NCBI RefSeq assembly: GCF_003952185.1
Contig: NZ_RXFS01000017.1
Coordinates: 1 to 64,000, forward strand
Origin: Variovorax sp. 679
GTDB taxonomy: Bacteria; Pseudomonadota; Gammaproteobacteria; Burkholderiales; Burkholderiaceae_C
Direction: 5' to 3'
DNA length: 64,000 bases
The position numbers were made by a program, and so were the translations under genes. Of the stretch, positions 17,745-28,055 are shown piece by piece. The notes under the pieces were generated by a model. The model ran no database searches, was not told where the DNA came from, and worked only from the letters and a program-made list of their open reading frames with translations. Numbering within the stretch: the first letter of the stretch is position 1; each line of letters opens with the position of its first letter.

Positions 17745-19631
17745 ATGAGGATTTCCACAACCCCCCGCCGATGGCGCCTTGCCGCGTCGCTGCTTGCCAC
17801 CGTGGCGGCCCTTGCGGCCTGCGGCGGCAGCGGTTCGTCGGGCAGTGGGTTCGCCTTCTTCCCGCCCGCCGCCGAAACACCGCCGGCGCAACCGCCGGCC
17901 ACGCCCGAGACCGGTGTGGTCCGCAAGTGGGGCTACATCACGCTGCCGGACGGCAACAGGATGCGCTATTCGCTGCTGCTGCCCAACGGAGGCAAGGGCA
18001 GCTTTCCGCTGCTGGTCGAGTACGACGGCTACAGCTCGGGTTCGGCCCCGAACATCGGCCAGCTCTGGGTGACCGAGGGCTACGCGGTGATGGGCCTCAA
18101 CGTGCCGGGCACCGGCTGCTCGACGGGCGAAGACCAGGTCTTCGACGCCTCCACCGGCGCGGCAGGCGCCTTCGCCCTCGAATGGGCCGGCAAGCAGCCC
18201 TGGTCGAACGGCAGGATCGGCATGGTCGGCTACTCGTATTCGGGCTACAACCAGCTGTGGGTGGCGGCGCACCGGCCCAAGGGCCTGCTGGCGATCACGC
18301 CCAGCAAGAACGTGACGGACCCGTACCGCGACGTGGGCTACCCGGGCGGCATCAAGAACATCGGTTTCCCCTCGCAGTGGTGGGGTGGCTTCCCGGCCAC
18401 CTGGAACCGCGCCGCGGCCCTCGCCGCCAAGCTCGACGGCGACACGGAATGCGCGAAGACCGTGGCCGACAACATCGAGAAGATCAAGCGCCCCGATCTC
18501 GACCTGACCAAGTGGCTCGAGAACCCGTATGCCGACGGCCTCTACGTGAAGCGCAGCGCGTTCTACGAGACCGGCAAGATCGACATTCCCGCGCTGGGCA
18601 CCCAGTCGTGGCAGGACGAGCAGATCGGCCCGCGCTCGGGCTACTACGAAGACACCATGGCACCCGGGAAGATGTGGCTCATCAGCTCCAACGGCGACCA
18701 CCACACCAACGTCACCTCCGACTACATCGACGGCACGCTGAAGCGCTTTCTTGCCCATTTCGTGAAGGGCGAGGACAACGGCTTCGAGAAGGAGCCGCAC
18801 GTGCGCCTGCTGCAGGAGATGCAGCAGACCGACCAGAAAGCGGTGAACGGCGCCGCGAAGCTGAAGCAGACGGCCGTGGCCGAGTTCGACCGCCTGCCGG
18901 TCAAGGTCAAGCCGATGCGCCTGTGGATGCAGCCGGGCGGCGTGCTCGGCGACGCGAAGCCGAACAGCGGCGCCGCTTCGTCCGACTACAGGTATCCGGC
19001 GAAGAGCCCGGTGGTGAACAACCCGGCCGCCGAAGGCTGGCAGGCAGTGGCCGACGCGGAAAAGGACGGCCAGCTCACCTTCACCACCGCCGCCTTGCCC
19101 GAGGACCTGAGCTTCTACGGGGAAGGCTCGGCCGATCTGTACCTGAGCGCCACCGCCGACAACACCGACCTGCAGGTCACCGTGTCCGAGGTGCGGCCCG
19201 ACGGCAAGGAAATGTTCGTGCAGCGCGGATGGCTGCGCGCCTCCAGGCGCGCGCTCGACGACAGCCGCTCCACCGAACTGCGTCCCTTCGGCGACTTCAC
19301 GCAACCGAAGGAATCGGCGCTGCTGCCGGGGCAGCCCAACCTGGTGCGCGTCGAGATCCAGAAGTTCGCCCATGTCTTCCGTGCCGGCTCCAGCATCCGC
19401 GTGACGGTGGACTCGCCCTCGCAGACCGGCTTCTGGCTGTTCGGCAACGACAAGACGCCTTCGACCAACACGCTGTGGCATCAGGCCGCCAATGCGTCGA
19501 GCATCGTGCTGGGGTACGTGCCGTATCCGCATGCCGCCGCGCTGCCGGACTGCGGCAAGACGCTGCGCCAGCCGTGCCGCACCAACGTGGTGACGGTGCC
19601 GGCGGGCACCGGTCCGAGGGCTCCCACTTGA
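17745..19631 (+). CDS. lipid-anchored CocE/NonD-type (S15) hydrolase
   Basis: 628 residues. The lipobox is VAALAACGGS and the linker repeats the pattern of the preceding esterase (GSSGSGFAFFP, then Pro-rich). The alpha/beta-hydrolase core has the nucleophile in GMVGYSYSGYNQ (about residue 163) and a histidine in NGDHHTN (about 318); a beta-jelly-roll X-Pro peptidase C-terminal domain fills the last 250 residues (LRVEIQKFAHVFR...SIRVTV). The family includes cocaine esterase, alpha-amino acid ester hydrolases and glutaryl-acylases, so the substrate is open: ester or amide of a carboxylic acid. The sequence GGAGAC precedes the ATG, as in the neighbour. Confidence 0.85.
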   Translation: MRISTTPRRWRLAASLLATVAALAACGGSGSSGSGFAFFPPAAETPPAQPPATPETGVVRKWGYITLPDGNRMRYSLLLPNGGKGSFPLLVEYDGYSSGSAPNIGQLWVTEGYAVMGLNVPGTGCSTGEDQVFDASTGAAGAFALEWAGKQPWSNGRIGMVGYSYSGYNQLWVAAHRPKGLLAITPSKNVTDPYRDVGYPGGIKNIGFPSQWWGGFPATWNRAAALAAKLDGDTECAKTVADNIEKIKRPDLDLTKWLENPYADGLYVKRSAFYETGKIDIPALGTQSWQDEQIGPRSGYYEDTMAPGKMWLISSNGDHHTNVTSDYIDGTLKRFLAHFVKGEDNGFEKEPHVRLLQEMQQTDQKAVNGAAKLKQTAVAEFDRLPVKVKPMRLWMQPGGVLGDAKPNSGAASSDYRYPAKSPVVNNPAAEGWQAVADAEKDGQLTFTTAALPEDLSFYGEGSADLYLSATADNTDLQVTVSEVRPDGKEMFVQRGWLRASRRALDDSRSTELRPFGDFTQPKESALLPGQPNLVRVEIQKFAHVFRAGSSIRVTVDSPSQTGFWLFGNDKTPSTNTLWHQAANASSIVLGYVPYPHAAALPDCGKTLRQPCRTNVVTVPAGTGPRAPT

Positions 19632-19748
19632 GCCGCTTCGTTCAATCGTGCAGTGCGGGTTTGTGTCATTGTGGAAGTGGCCGAAGCTTGCGTGAATCCG
19701 TTGTCCGCTAGCTTTAGACAAGAAGTCATTTCACATAGGAGTCCGTAG

Positions 19749-21392
<1,644 letters not shown>

Positions 21393-21435
21393 AACGACGA
21401 TTCAAAAGCCCACCCGCACTGTCGCGCACGCGATA

Positions 21436-21459
21436 GGAAAGCCGCCTCGGCGGCCTTCC
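21436..21459 (+). terminator. hairpin after the acyl-CoA ligase / in the first binding-protein leader
   Basis: GGAAAGCCGCC and GGCGGCCTTCC around TC, with one mismatch. Short T-rich tract only, so termination may be partial. It is part of a leader that is duplicated before the second binding protein. Confidence 0.5.
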
Positions 21460-21461
21460 TT

Positions 21462-21501
21462 GCGGGCAATCCCTGTGCGGCGAAAAAAAGGGCGCTTGTA
21501 C
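21462..21501 (+). repeat. leader block 1, paralogous to 22883-22922
   Basis: GCGGGCAATCCCTG begins the block and CGCTTGTAC (21493-21501) ends it. The second binding-protein gene has ACGGGCATTCCCTG and CGCTTGTAC with the same 30-base spacing between the CGGGCA and CGCTTGTAC starts. Confidence 0.6.
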
Positions 21502-21535
21502 GCTGGCATTCCGCCTTACACACTGGAGACTCTTC

Positions 21536-22765
21536 ATGCAATTTGCTATCAAGTCAGTAGCTGCCTGTGCAATGCTGGTGGGCGCTGCCGCCGCATTCGC
21601 CCAAAAGGGCGAGACCGTCAAGATCGCATGGCTCGACCCGCTGTCGGGCCTGATGGCGGCGGTTGGCACCAACCAGCTGAAGACCACGCAATTCCTTGCT
21701 GAAGAGTTCAACAAGAAGAACCAGTCGGGCGTGAAGTTCGAGATCATCGCGCTCGACAACAAGCTCAGCCCGCAGGAGACCACCGCGGCCCTGCGTTCCG
21801 CGCAGGACCAGGGCGCGCGCTACATCATGCAGGGCAACGGTTCCGGCCCCGCGCTCGCGATCATCGACGCCATCGAGAAGAACAACGCGCGCAATCCGGG
21901 CAAGGAGCTGCTGTACATGAACTACGCGGCCGTCGACCCCGACCTGACCAACAGCAAGTGCAGCTACTGGCACTTCCGGCTCGACGCCGACACCTCCATG
22001 AAGATGGAGGCACTCACCACCTGGATGAAGGACCAGCCCGACATCAAGAAGGTCTACATCCTGGGCCAGAACTACGCCCACGGCGTGCAGGTGTCGAAGT
22101 TCGCCAAGGAAGACCTGAAGGTGAAGCGCCCCGACATCCAGATCGTGGGCGACGACCTGCACCCGCTGGCGCAGGTGCGCGACTTCTCTCCCTACATCGC
22201 CAAGATCAAGGCCTCCGGCGCGGACACCGTCATCACCGGCAACTGGGGCTCCGACCTGTCGCTGCTCATCAAGGCGGCCAACGACTCGGGCCTGAACGTC
22301 AAGTTCCTGACCTACTACGCGCCCGGCGCGGGCACGCCCACGGCGATGGGCGCCACCTCCGACGGCAAGGTCTACACCGTCGCCTACGCGCACTACAACA
22401 TGGGCGGCGAGATCCAGCAGCTGCTCGCCGGCTACAAGAAGCGCATGAACGACGACCTCACGCAGTCGTCGATCTATCACGCGTTCGCGCTGCTCGACGC
22501 CGCCTTCGTCAAGACCAAGTCGACCGATCCGGTCAAGGTGGCCGCGGCGCTGGAGGGCATGAAGATCAAGAGCTTCAACGGCGAGGTCGAGATGCGCAAG
22601 TCCGACCACCAGTTGCAGCAGGGCCTCTACATCGCGAGGTGGGAGAAGGCCAGCGCCAAGTATCCGTATGACGCGGAGAACACCGGCTACACGAACGTTC
22701 CCGTGAAGTACTTCGAATCGTACGTGGCGAGTACGCCCACGTCGTGCCAGATGAAGCGCCCCTAG
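21536..22765 (+). CDS. periplasmic substrate-binding protein of a Liv-type ABC transporter (copy 1)
   Basis: 409 residues. A Sec signal peptide (cleavage after AAAFA) precedes a type-I periplasmic binding fold of the Leu/Ile/Val family: KIAWLDPLSGLMAAVGTNQL, VKFEIIALDNKLSPQETT, QGNGSGPALAIIDA, ITGNWGSDLSLLIKAAND. It delivers a small solute, probably a carboxylate, to LivHMGF. It is closely similar along its whole length to the next gene, down to the shared C-terminal VASTPTSCQMKRP. The differences cluster in the second lobe and hinge (QQLLAGYKKRMNDDLTQSS against MQKYAEEFKKKFNDDLYTT), which suggests diverged ligand preference. Confidence 0.92.
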   Translation: MQFAIKSVAACAMLVGAAAAFAQKGETVKIAWLDPLSGLMAAVGTNQLKTTQFLAEEFNKKNQSGVKFEIIALDNKLSPQETTAALRSAQDQGARYIMQGNGSGPALAIIDAIEKNNARNPGKELLYMNYAAVDPDLTNSKCSYWHFRLDADTSMKMEALTTWMKDQPDIKKVYILGQNYAHGVQVSKFAKEDLKVKRPDIQIVGDDLHPLAQVRDFSPYIAKIKASGADTVITGNWGSDLSLLIKAANDSGLNVKFLTYYAPGAGTPTAMGATSDGKVYTVAYAHYNMGGEIQQLLAGYKKRMNDDLTQSSIYHAFALLDAAFVKTKSTDPVKVAAALEGMKIKSFNGEVEMRKSDHQLQQGLYIARWEKASAKYPYDAENTGYTNVPVKYFESYVASTPTSCQMKRP

Positions 22766-22865
22766 GCGTCTTTGTGAACGCGTTTCCTACCCATTGGTAG
22801 CAGCTGTCTACCAGCGGGTAGCAAATTGGAGAAACGCGGTGTCGCATGCGCGATAGAAACGGGCC

Positions 22866-22913
22866 TTTGCAGCCCCCCTCTTACGGGCATTCCCTGAGGG
22901 GAGGGGCTGCAAA
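22866..22913 (+). terminator. long hairpin between the two binding-protein genes
   Basis: TTTGCAGCCCC and GGGGCTGCAAA are exact complements (22866-22876 and 22903-22913), extendable inward by a CCTC/GAGG pairing. There is no following U-tract, so it may stabilise the upstream mRNA 3' end or act as a regulatory leader structure rather than a strong terminator. Confidence 0.5.
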
Positions 22914-22922
22914 CGCTTGTAC
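22883..22922 (+). repeat. leader block 2, paralogous to 21462-21501
   Basis: ACGGGCATTCCCTG and CGCTTGTAC (22914-22922) with the same 30-base spacing as in leader 1. The upstream GCGATAG box is also shared between the two leaders. Confidence 0.6.
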
Positions 22923-22964
22923 TCTCGTGCGGCGTTTTGAATCGGTTTGACCAGGAGATATAGA

Positions 22965-24206
22965 TTGAAGTTCGCTCTGAAAATCGCCGCAGCAGCCGTC
23001 ATCGCTGCAACCGCCACCGGTGCCTTTGCCCAGAAGGGTGAAACCGTCAAGATCGCATGGCTCGACCCGCTGTCGGGCCTCATGGCCGCGGTCGGGACGA
23101 ACCAGCTCAAGACCTTCCAGTTCTTTGCCGAAGAGTTCAACAAGAAGAATGCGGCAGGCGTGAAGTTCGAGATCATCGGCATCGACAACAAGCTCAGCCC
23201 GCAGGAGACCACCAGCGCACTGCGCTCGGCCCTCGACCAGGGCGCGCGCTACATCGTGCAGGGCAACGGTTCCGGCCCGGCGCTGGCCATCATCGATGCG
23301 CTCGAGAAGAACAACGCGCGCAATCCGGGCAAGGAAGCGCTGTACCTGAACTACGCGGCCGTCGACCCCGACCTGACCAACAGCAAGTGCAGCTACTGGC
23401 AGTACCGCTTCGACGCCGACACGTCGATGAAGATGGAAGCGTTGACCACCTACATGAAGGACCAGCCGGAGATCAAGAAGGTCTACCTGCTCAACCAGAA
23501 CTACGCGCACGGCCAGCAGGTCTCGAAGTTCGCCAAGGAAAACCTCAAGACCAAGCGCCCCGACGTGCAGATCGTCGGCGACGACCTGCATCCGCTGGCC
23601 CAGGTGCGCGACTTCGCGCCGTACGTCGCCAAGATCAAGGCCTCGGGTGCGGACACCGTCATCACCGGCAACTGGGGTTCCGACCTCGCGCTGCTCATCA
23701 AGGCGGCCAACGATTCGGGCCTGAACGTCAAGTTCTACACCTACTACGCCGTGACCACCGGCACGCCGACCGCCATGGGCGCGGCGTCCGACGGCAAGGT
23801 GTACCAGGTCGGCTATGCCCACTACAACATGGGCGGCGACATGCAGAAGTACGCCGAGGAGTTCAAGAAGAAGTTCAACGACGACCTCTACACCACCGAC
23901 GTCTATACGGTGTTCCAGGCGCTGACCGAAGCCTTCGTGAAGACCAAGTCGACCGACCCCGTCAAGGTGGCCGCCGCCATGGAAGGCATGAAGTTCAAGA
24001 GCTTCAACGGCGACATCGAGCTGCGCAAGACCGACCACCAGGCGCAGCAGGGCCTGTACATCGCCAAGTGGGAGAAGGCCAGCGCCAAGTACCCGTACAG
24101 CCCGGAGAACACCGGCTACACCTTGGCTCCGGTGAAGTACTACGACGCCTACGTGGCCAGTACGCCCACCTCGTGCCAGATGAAGCGGCCCGGCGGCGCC
24201 TCCTGA
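22965..24206 (+). CDS. periplasmic substrate-binding protein of a Liv-type ABC transporter (copy 2)
   Basis: 413 residues from a TTG start at 22965. AGGAGA (22953-22958) is spaced six bases ahead, and the encoded KFALKIAAAAVIAATATGAFA signal peptide aligns with that of copy 1. An earlier in-frame TTG at 22947 would place the ribosome binding site inside the gene. Same Leu/Ile/Val binding-protein fold as copy 1 (KIAWLDPLSGLMAAVGTNQL is identical). It is nearer to livH and separated from it by a terminator. Confidence 0.92.
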   Translation: MKFALKIAAAAVIAATATGAFAQKGETVKIAWLDPLSGLMAAVGTNQLKTFQFFAEEFNKKNAAGVKFEIIGIDNKLSPQETTSALRSALDQGARYIVQGNGSGPALAIIDALEKNNARNPGKEALYLNYAAVDPDLTNSKCSYWQYRFDADTSMKMEALTTYMKDQPEIKKVYLLNQNYAHGQQVSKFAKENLKTKRPDVQIVGDDLHPLAQVRDFAPYVAKIKASGADTVITGNWGSDLALLIKAANDSGLNVKFYTYYAVTTGTPTAMGAASDGKVYQVGYAHYNMGGDMQKYAEEFKKKFNDDLYTTDVYTVFQALTEAFVKTKSTDPVKVAAAMEGMKFKSFNGDIELRKTDHQAQQGLYIAKWEKASAKYPYSPENTGYTLAPVKYYDAYVASTPTSCQMKRPGGAS

Positions 24207-24230
24207 TCGCCGCCGCTGCCTGACAGGTCG

Positions 24231-24264
24231 AGGCCCGACTTCAACACTCGGGCCTTTTTCTTTT
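24231..24264 (+). terminator. rho-independent terminator between binding protein 2 and livH
   Basis: AGGCCCGA and TCGGGCCT around a 9-base loop, then TTTTTCTTTT. It probably gives partial termination, so that the binding protein is made in excess over the membrane subunits. Confidence 0.85.
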
Positions 24265-24284
24265 CCACCTGACACGAAAGACCG

Positions 24285-25238
24285 ATGAACGTCGAATTCT
24301 TCGTCATCTCGCTGCTCAACGGCGTGAGCTACGGCTTGCTGTTGTTCATGCTGAGCTCTGGCCTCACGCTGATCTTCAGCATGATGGGCGTGCTCAACTT
24401 CGCGCACGCCAGCTTCTACATGCTGGGCGCCTATTTCGCCTACACGCTGTCGGGCGTCGTGGGCTTCTGGCCGGCGCTCTTCATCGCACCAGTGCTGGTG
24501 TTCGCAATGGGCGCCGCATTCGAGCGCTACTGCCTGCGCCGCGTCCACAAGTTCGGCCACGTGCCCGAGCTGCTGGTGACCTTCGGTCTCTCGTACCTGA
24601 TCCTCGAAGTCGTGCAACTGGTGTGGGGCCGTTCCACGGTGCCGTACGGTCTTCCGTCGGCACTGCAGGGGCCGCTCTTCACGCTCTACGGCACGCAGTT
24701 CCCCAAGTCGCGCTCCTTCATCATGCTGGTGGCGGTGCTGATGCTGGTGTCGGTGTGGCTGCTGTTGACGCGCACTCGCATCGGCCTGGTCATCCAGGCG
24801 GCACTGAAGCACCCCGAGATGGTCGAGGCGCTGGGCCACAACGTGCCGCGCGTGTTCATGCTGGTGTTCGGCGGCGGTGCCGCGCTCGCCGGCCTCGCGG
24901 GCGTGGTCGGCGGCAACACCTACGTCACCGAACCGGCCATGGCAGCCTCGGTCGGCTCCATCATCTTCGTGGTGGTGGTGGTCGGCGGTATGGGCTCGCT
25001 GGCGGGCGCCTTCCTGGCCTCTCTGATCATCGGCGTGGTGCAGACCTTCGCCGTGGCCATGGACCAGTCGCTGGCAACTGGCTTGCAGGCCTTCGGCGTG
25101 GCAGTGACCGATCAGACCTTCGGCTACGAGCTGCTCAAGCTGACCATCTCGCAGGTCGCTCCGATTCTTCCGTACCTGTTCCTGGTGCTGATTCTCATCT
25201 TCCGGCCCAAGGGTCTTCTCGGAACGCGGGAGGACTGA
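24285..25238 (+). CDS. livH: Liv-type ABC transporter permease (LivH-like)
   Basis: 317 residues, eight or so transmembrane helices, beginning FFVISLLNGVSYGLLLFMLSSGLTLIFSMMGVLNFAHA, the recognisable LivH start with the conserved NFAHASFYMLGAY segment. A permease EAA-like loop region is present around AALKHPEMVEALGHN. One half of the membrane channel with LivM. Ends 4 bp before livM. Confidence 0.94.
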   Translation: MNVEFFVISLLNGVSYGLLLFMLSSGLTLIFSMMGVLNFAHASFYMLGAYFAYTLSGVVGFWPALFIAPVLVFAMGAAFERYCLRRVHKFGHVPELLVTFGLSYLILEVVQLVWGRSTVPYGLPSALQGPLFTLYGTQFPKSRSFIMLVAVLMLVSVWLLLTRTRIGLVIQAALKHPEMVEALGHNVPRVFMLVFGGGAALAGLAGVVGGNTYVTEPAMAASVGSIIFVVVVVGGMGSLAGAFLASLIIGVVQTFAVAMDQSLATGLQAFGVAVTDQTFGYELLKLTISQVAPILPYLFLVLILIFRPKGLLGTRED

Positions 25239-25242
25239 CGCC

Positions 25243-26586
25243 ATGAATACCGTAACCACCACAACCACACCGAACGCCGCGGCCGGCAAGGCGCCGACGC
25301 AGTACTACCGCTTCAAGCCGCTGAACATCGGCCGCATCCTGATCTGGTCCTTCTTCGCGCTGCTGCTGATCGTGGCGCCGATGATCTTCACCAGCAGCCT
25401 GGCACTGACCATGCTGTCGCAGATCGGCTACCTGATCATCATCTGCCTGAGCTACAACATGCTGCTGGGGCAGGGCGGCATGCTCAGCTTCGGGCACGCG
25501 GTGTACGTGGGCCTGGGCTCGTTCATCGCGATCCACGCGATGAATCTGGCCTCCGCCGGCAAGCTGCCGATCCCGCTGGTGCTGATTCCGCTCGTGGGCG
25601 GCCTCGGTGGCATGTTCTTCGCCGTGGTGTTCGGCTACGTGTCGACCAAGAAATCGGGCACCACCTTCGCGATGATCACGCTGGGCCTTGGCGAACTCGT
25701 GGCCGCGATGGCGCTGATGTTCCCGAGCTTCTTCGGCGGCGAGGGCGGCATCACCACCAACCGCGTGTACGGCGCCTCGTTCTTCGGGCTCAACTTCGGC
25801 CCGCAGAACCAGGTGTATTACCTGATCGCGGTCTACTGCTTCATCTGCACCGGGCTCATGTTCGCCTTTACCGGCACGCCGCTCGGGCGCATGCTGAACG
25901 CGGTGCGCGACAACCCGGAGCGCGTGGAGTTCATCGGCTACAACACGCAGCGCGTGCGCTACTACGCCTTCATCATCGCGGGCTTCTTCGCGGGCATCGG
26001 CGGCGGGCTGGCGGCCATCAACTTCGAGATCGTGAACGCGGCCGACAGCCTCAACGGGCTGCGCTCGGGCAGCTACCTGCTGTTCACCTTCCTCGGCGGC
26101 GCGACCTTCTTCTTCGGGCCGATCATCGGCGCGGCGCTGCTGGTGTTCGCGCTGGTGCTGCTGTCGGAGCTCAGCAAGGCCTGGCTGCTGTACGTGGGCC
26201 TGGTGTTCCTGCTGATGGTGATGTTCGCGCCCGGCGGCGTGGCCAGCCTGATCATGATGAACGTGCGCGTGGCGCTGTTCGGCAAGATCAAGCGCTTCTA
26301 CCTGCTGTACGTGGGCCTGTTCATCGGCTCGGCCATCATGCTTGCGGGCGCGGCGGCCATCGTCGAGATGATCTATCACATGCAGCTGAATGCGGCGCTC
26401 GGACCGATGGTGCCATTCGCCGGCCTGCAGCTCGACACCTCGTCGGCTACGGCCTGGATCGTCGCTGTGGCTCTGCTGGCCGTGGGCCTGGGCGTGTTCG
26501 AGGTGGTGCGCCGCCGCTTCGCGAAGGTCTGGGGTCATGCCCAGGAAGAAATCGAAGCCGAGATCAAGCGCAGGGAGACGGCATGA
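25243..26586 (+). CDS. livM: Liv-type ABC transporter permease (LivM-like) with C-terminal extension
   Basis: 447 residues. The permease core (about 25-345) has LLGQGGMLSFGHAVYVGLGSF, NAVRDNPERVEFIGYNTQRVR and the usual terminal MFAPGGVASLI. The protein then continues for about 100 residues: two further hydrophobic helices (FYLLYVGLFIGSAIML..., TAWIVAVALLAVGLGVFEVV) and a charged tail, AQEEIEAEIKRRETA. Simple LivM proteins stop near residue 340, so this extension is extra. The stop overlaps livG by four bases. Confidence 0.93.
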   Translation: MNTVTTTTTPNAAAGKAPTQYYRFKPLNIGRILIWSFFALLLIVAPMIFTSSLALTMLSQIGYLIIICLSYNMLLGQGGMLSFGHAVYVGLGSFIAIHAMNLASAGKLPIPLVLIPLVGGLGGMFFAVVFGYVSTKKSGTTFAMITLGLGELVAAMALMFPSFFGGEGGITTNRVYGASFFGLNFGPQNQVYYLIAVYCFICTGLMFAFTGTPLGRMLNAVRDNPERVEFIGYNTQRVRYYAFIIAGFFAGIGGGLAAINFEIVNAADSLNGLRSGSYLLFTFLGGATFFFGPIIGAALLVFALVLLSELSKAWLLYVGLVFLLMVMFAPGGVASLIMMNVRVALFGKIKRFYLLYVGLFIGSAIMLAGAAAIVEMIYHMQLNAALGPMVPFAGLQLDTSSATAWIVAVALLAVGLGVFEVVRRRFAKVWGHAQEEIEAEIKRRETA

Positions 26587-27353
26587 CCTATTCACTCGAA
26601 CTCAGGAACCTGCGCAAGAGCTTCGGCAAGACGGACATCATCCGTGGCGTCGACCTGGCCGTGACGGCCGGCGAGCGCATCGCCATCATCGGGCCGAACG
26701 GCGCGGGCAAGTCCACGCTGTTCAACCTGATCAGCGGGCGGCTCACGCCCAGCAGCGGCGAGGTGCTGCTCAACGGCCAGCGCATCGACGGCATGAAGCC
26801 GTACGAAATCAATCGCATGGGGCTGTCGCGCAGCTTCCAGATCACCAACATCTTCCCGAAGCTCACGGTCTTCGAGAACCTGCGCTGCGGCGTGCTGTGG
26901 AGCCTGGGCTACAAGTACACCTTCCTGCGCTTTCTCTCGAACCTGGACGACGCCAACGAGCGCACCGAAGAGCTGATTCGCCAGATCGGCCTGGAGAAGA
27001 AGCGCGACGTGCACGCGGTGAACCTCACCTATGCGGAGCAGCGCGCGCTGGAGATCGGCGTGACCATCGCCGGCGGCGCCAGCGTCATCCTGCTGGACGA
27101 GCCCACGGCGGGCATGAGCAAGACCGAGACCTCGCACTTCATCGCGCTCATCAAGCACGTCACCGTCGGCAAGACGCTGCTGACGGTGGAGCACGACATG
27201 GGCGTGGTCTTCGGGCTGGCCGACAAGATCGCGGTGGTGGTGTACGGCGAAGTGATCGCCTTCGACACGCCGGCTGCCGTTCGCGCCAATGCGCGGGTGC
27301 AGGAGGCATACCTCGGCTCGGCGGTTGCCGATGCGCAAGGGGCGGGACACTGA
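26583..27353 (+). CDS. livG: Liv-type ABC transporter ATPase (LivG-like)
   Basis: 256 residues. Canonical Walker A GPNGAGKST (about 40), Walker B SVILLDEPTAGM, H-loop LTVEHDMGVVFGLAD. The signature region reads NLTYAEQRALEIG, with TYAEQR in place of LSGGQ; LivG proteins often have LSYGEQR here. Coupled to livM (ATGA) and followed by livF one base after the stop codon. Confidence 0.93.
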   Translation: MTYSLELRNLRKSFGKTDIIRGVDLAVTAGERIAIIGPNGAGKSTLFNLISGRLTPSSGEVLLNGQRIDGMKPYEINRMGLSRSFQITNIFPKLTVFENLRCGVLWSLGYKYTFLRFLSNLDDANERTEELIRQIGLEKKRDVHAVNLTYAEQRALEIGVTIAGGASVILLDEPTAGMSKTETSHFIALIKHVTVGKTLLTVEHDMGVVFGLADKIAVVVYGEVIAFDTPAAVRANARVQEAYLGSAVADAQGAGH

Positions 27354-27354
27354 A

Positions 27355-28050
27355 ATGCTGAAGCTCAAAGACATCCACGCCTACTACGGCAAGAGCCATG
27401 TGCTGCATGGCGTTTCGTTCGACGTGAACCCGGGCGAGATCGTCGCGCTGCTGGGCCGCAACGGCTCGGGCCGCTCGACCACCGCCAAGGCCATCATGGG
27501 CCTGGTGCATGCCGAAGGCGGCCTGCATTGGAAGGGGCAGGACATCCTGCGCCGCAAGGCTTATGAGATCGCGCATTTCGGCATCGGCTATGTGCCCGAG
27601 AACCGCGACATCTTCCCCAAGCTCACGGTGCACCAGAACCTGCTGCTGGGGCAGAAGGGCTCGGGCAAGGGCAGCCGCTGGTCCTTCGACGACATGTACG
27701 GCATGTTCCCGCGCCTGAAGGAGCGCCAGCACACCGAAGCCGGCGTGCTCTCGGGCGGCGAGCAGCAGATGCTCACGCTGTGCCGCACGCTGATGGGCGA
27801 CCCCGACCTCATCATCATCGACGAGCCCACCGAGGGCCTCGCGCCCAAGATCGTCGAGCTGGTGGGGCAGTACCTTCGCACGCTGAAGGACAAGGGCATC
27901 TCGGTGCTGCTGATCGAGCAGAAGCTCACCATCGCGATGCAGATCTCGGATCGCGCGCTCGTCATGGGCCATGGCAGCATCGTGTTCGACGGCACGCCGG
28001 ACAGCCTCAGGGCCGACGCCACCACTCGCAAGGAGTGGTTGGAAGTCTAG
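27355..28050 (+). CDS. livF: Liv-type ABC transporter ATPase (LivF-like) with altered Walker A
   Basis: 231 residues. LSGGEQQML signature, DLIIIDEPTEGLAP Walker B and LLIEQKLTIAM H/switch region are intact. The Walker A reads GRNGSGRST: residue 40 is Arg (codon 27472-27474) where the invariant Lys belongs. All other LivF hallmarks match, and the frame is undisturbed, so this looks like a natural substitution, not decay. A longer frame begins at 27289 inside livG; the ATG at 27355 follows the livG stop by one base and starts the normal MLKLKDIHAYYGKS N-terminus. Confidence 0.92.
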   Translation: MLKLKDIHAYYGKSHVLHGVSFDVNPGEIVALLGRNGSGRSTTAKAIMGLVHAEGGLHWKGQDILRRKAYEIAHFGIGYVPENRDIFPKLTVHQNLLLGQKGSGKGSRWSFDDMYGMFPRLKERQHTEAGVLSGGEQQMLTLCRTLMGDPDLIIIDEPTEGLAPKIVELVGQYLRTLKDKGISVLLIEQKLTIAMQISDRALVMGHGSIVFDGTPDSLRADATTRKEWLEV

Positions 28051-28055
28051 GCAAA

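Noticed and set aside
27289..27354. Upstream in-frame start of livF inside livG
   Set aside because: The extra residues are not LivF-like and the ATG at 27355 follows the livG stop by one base.
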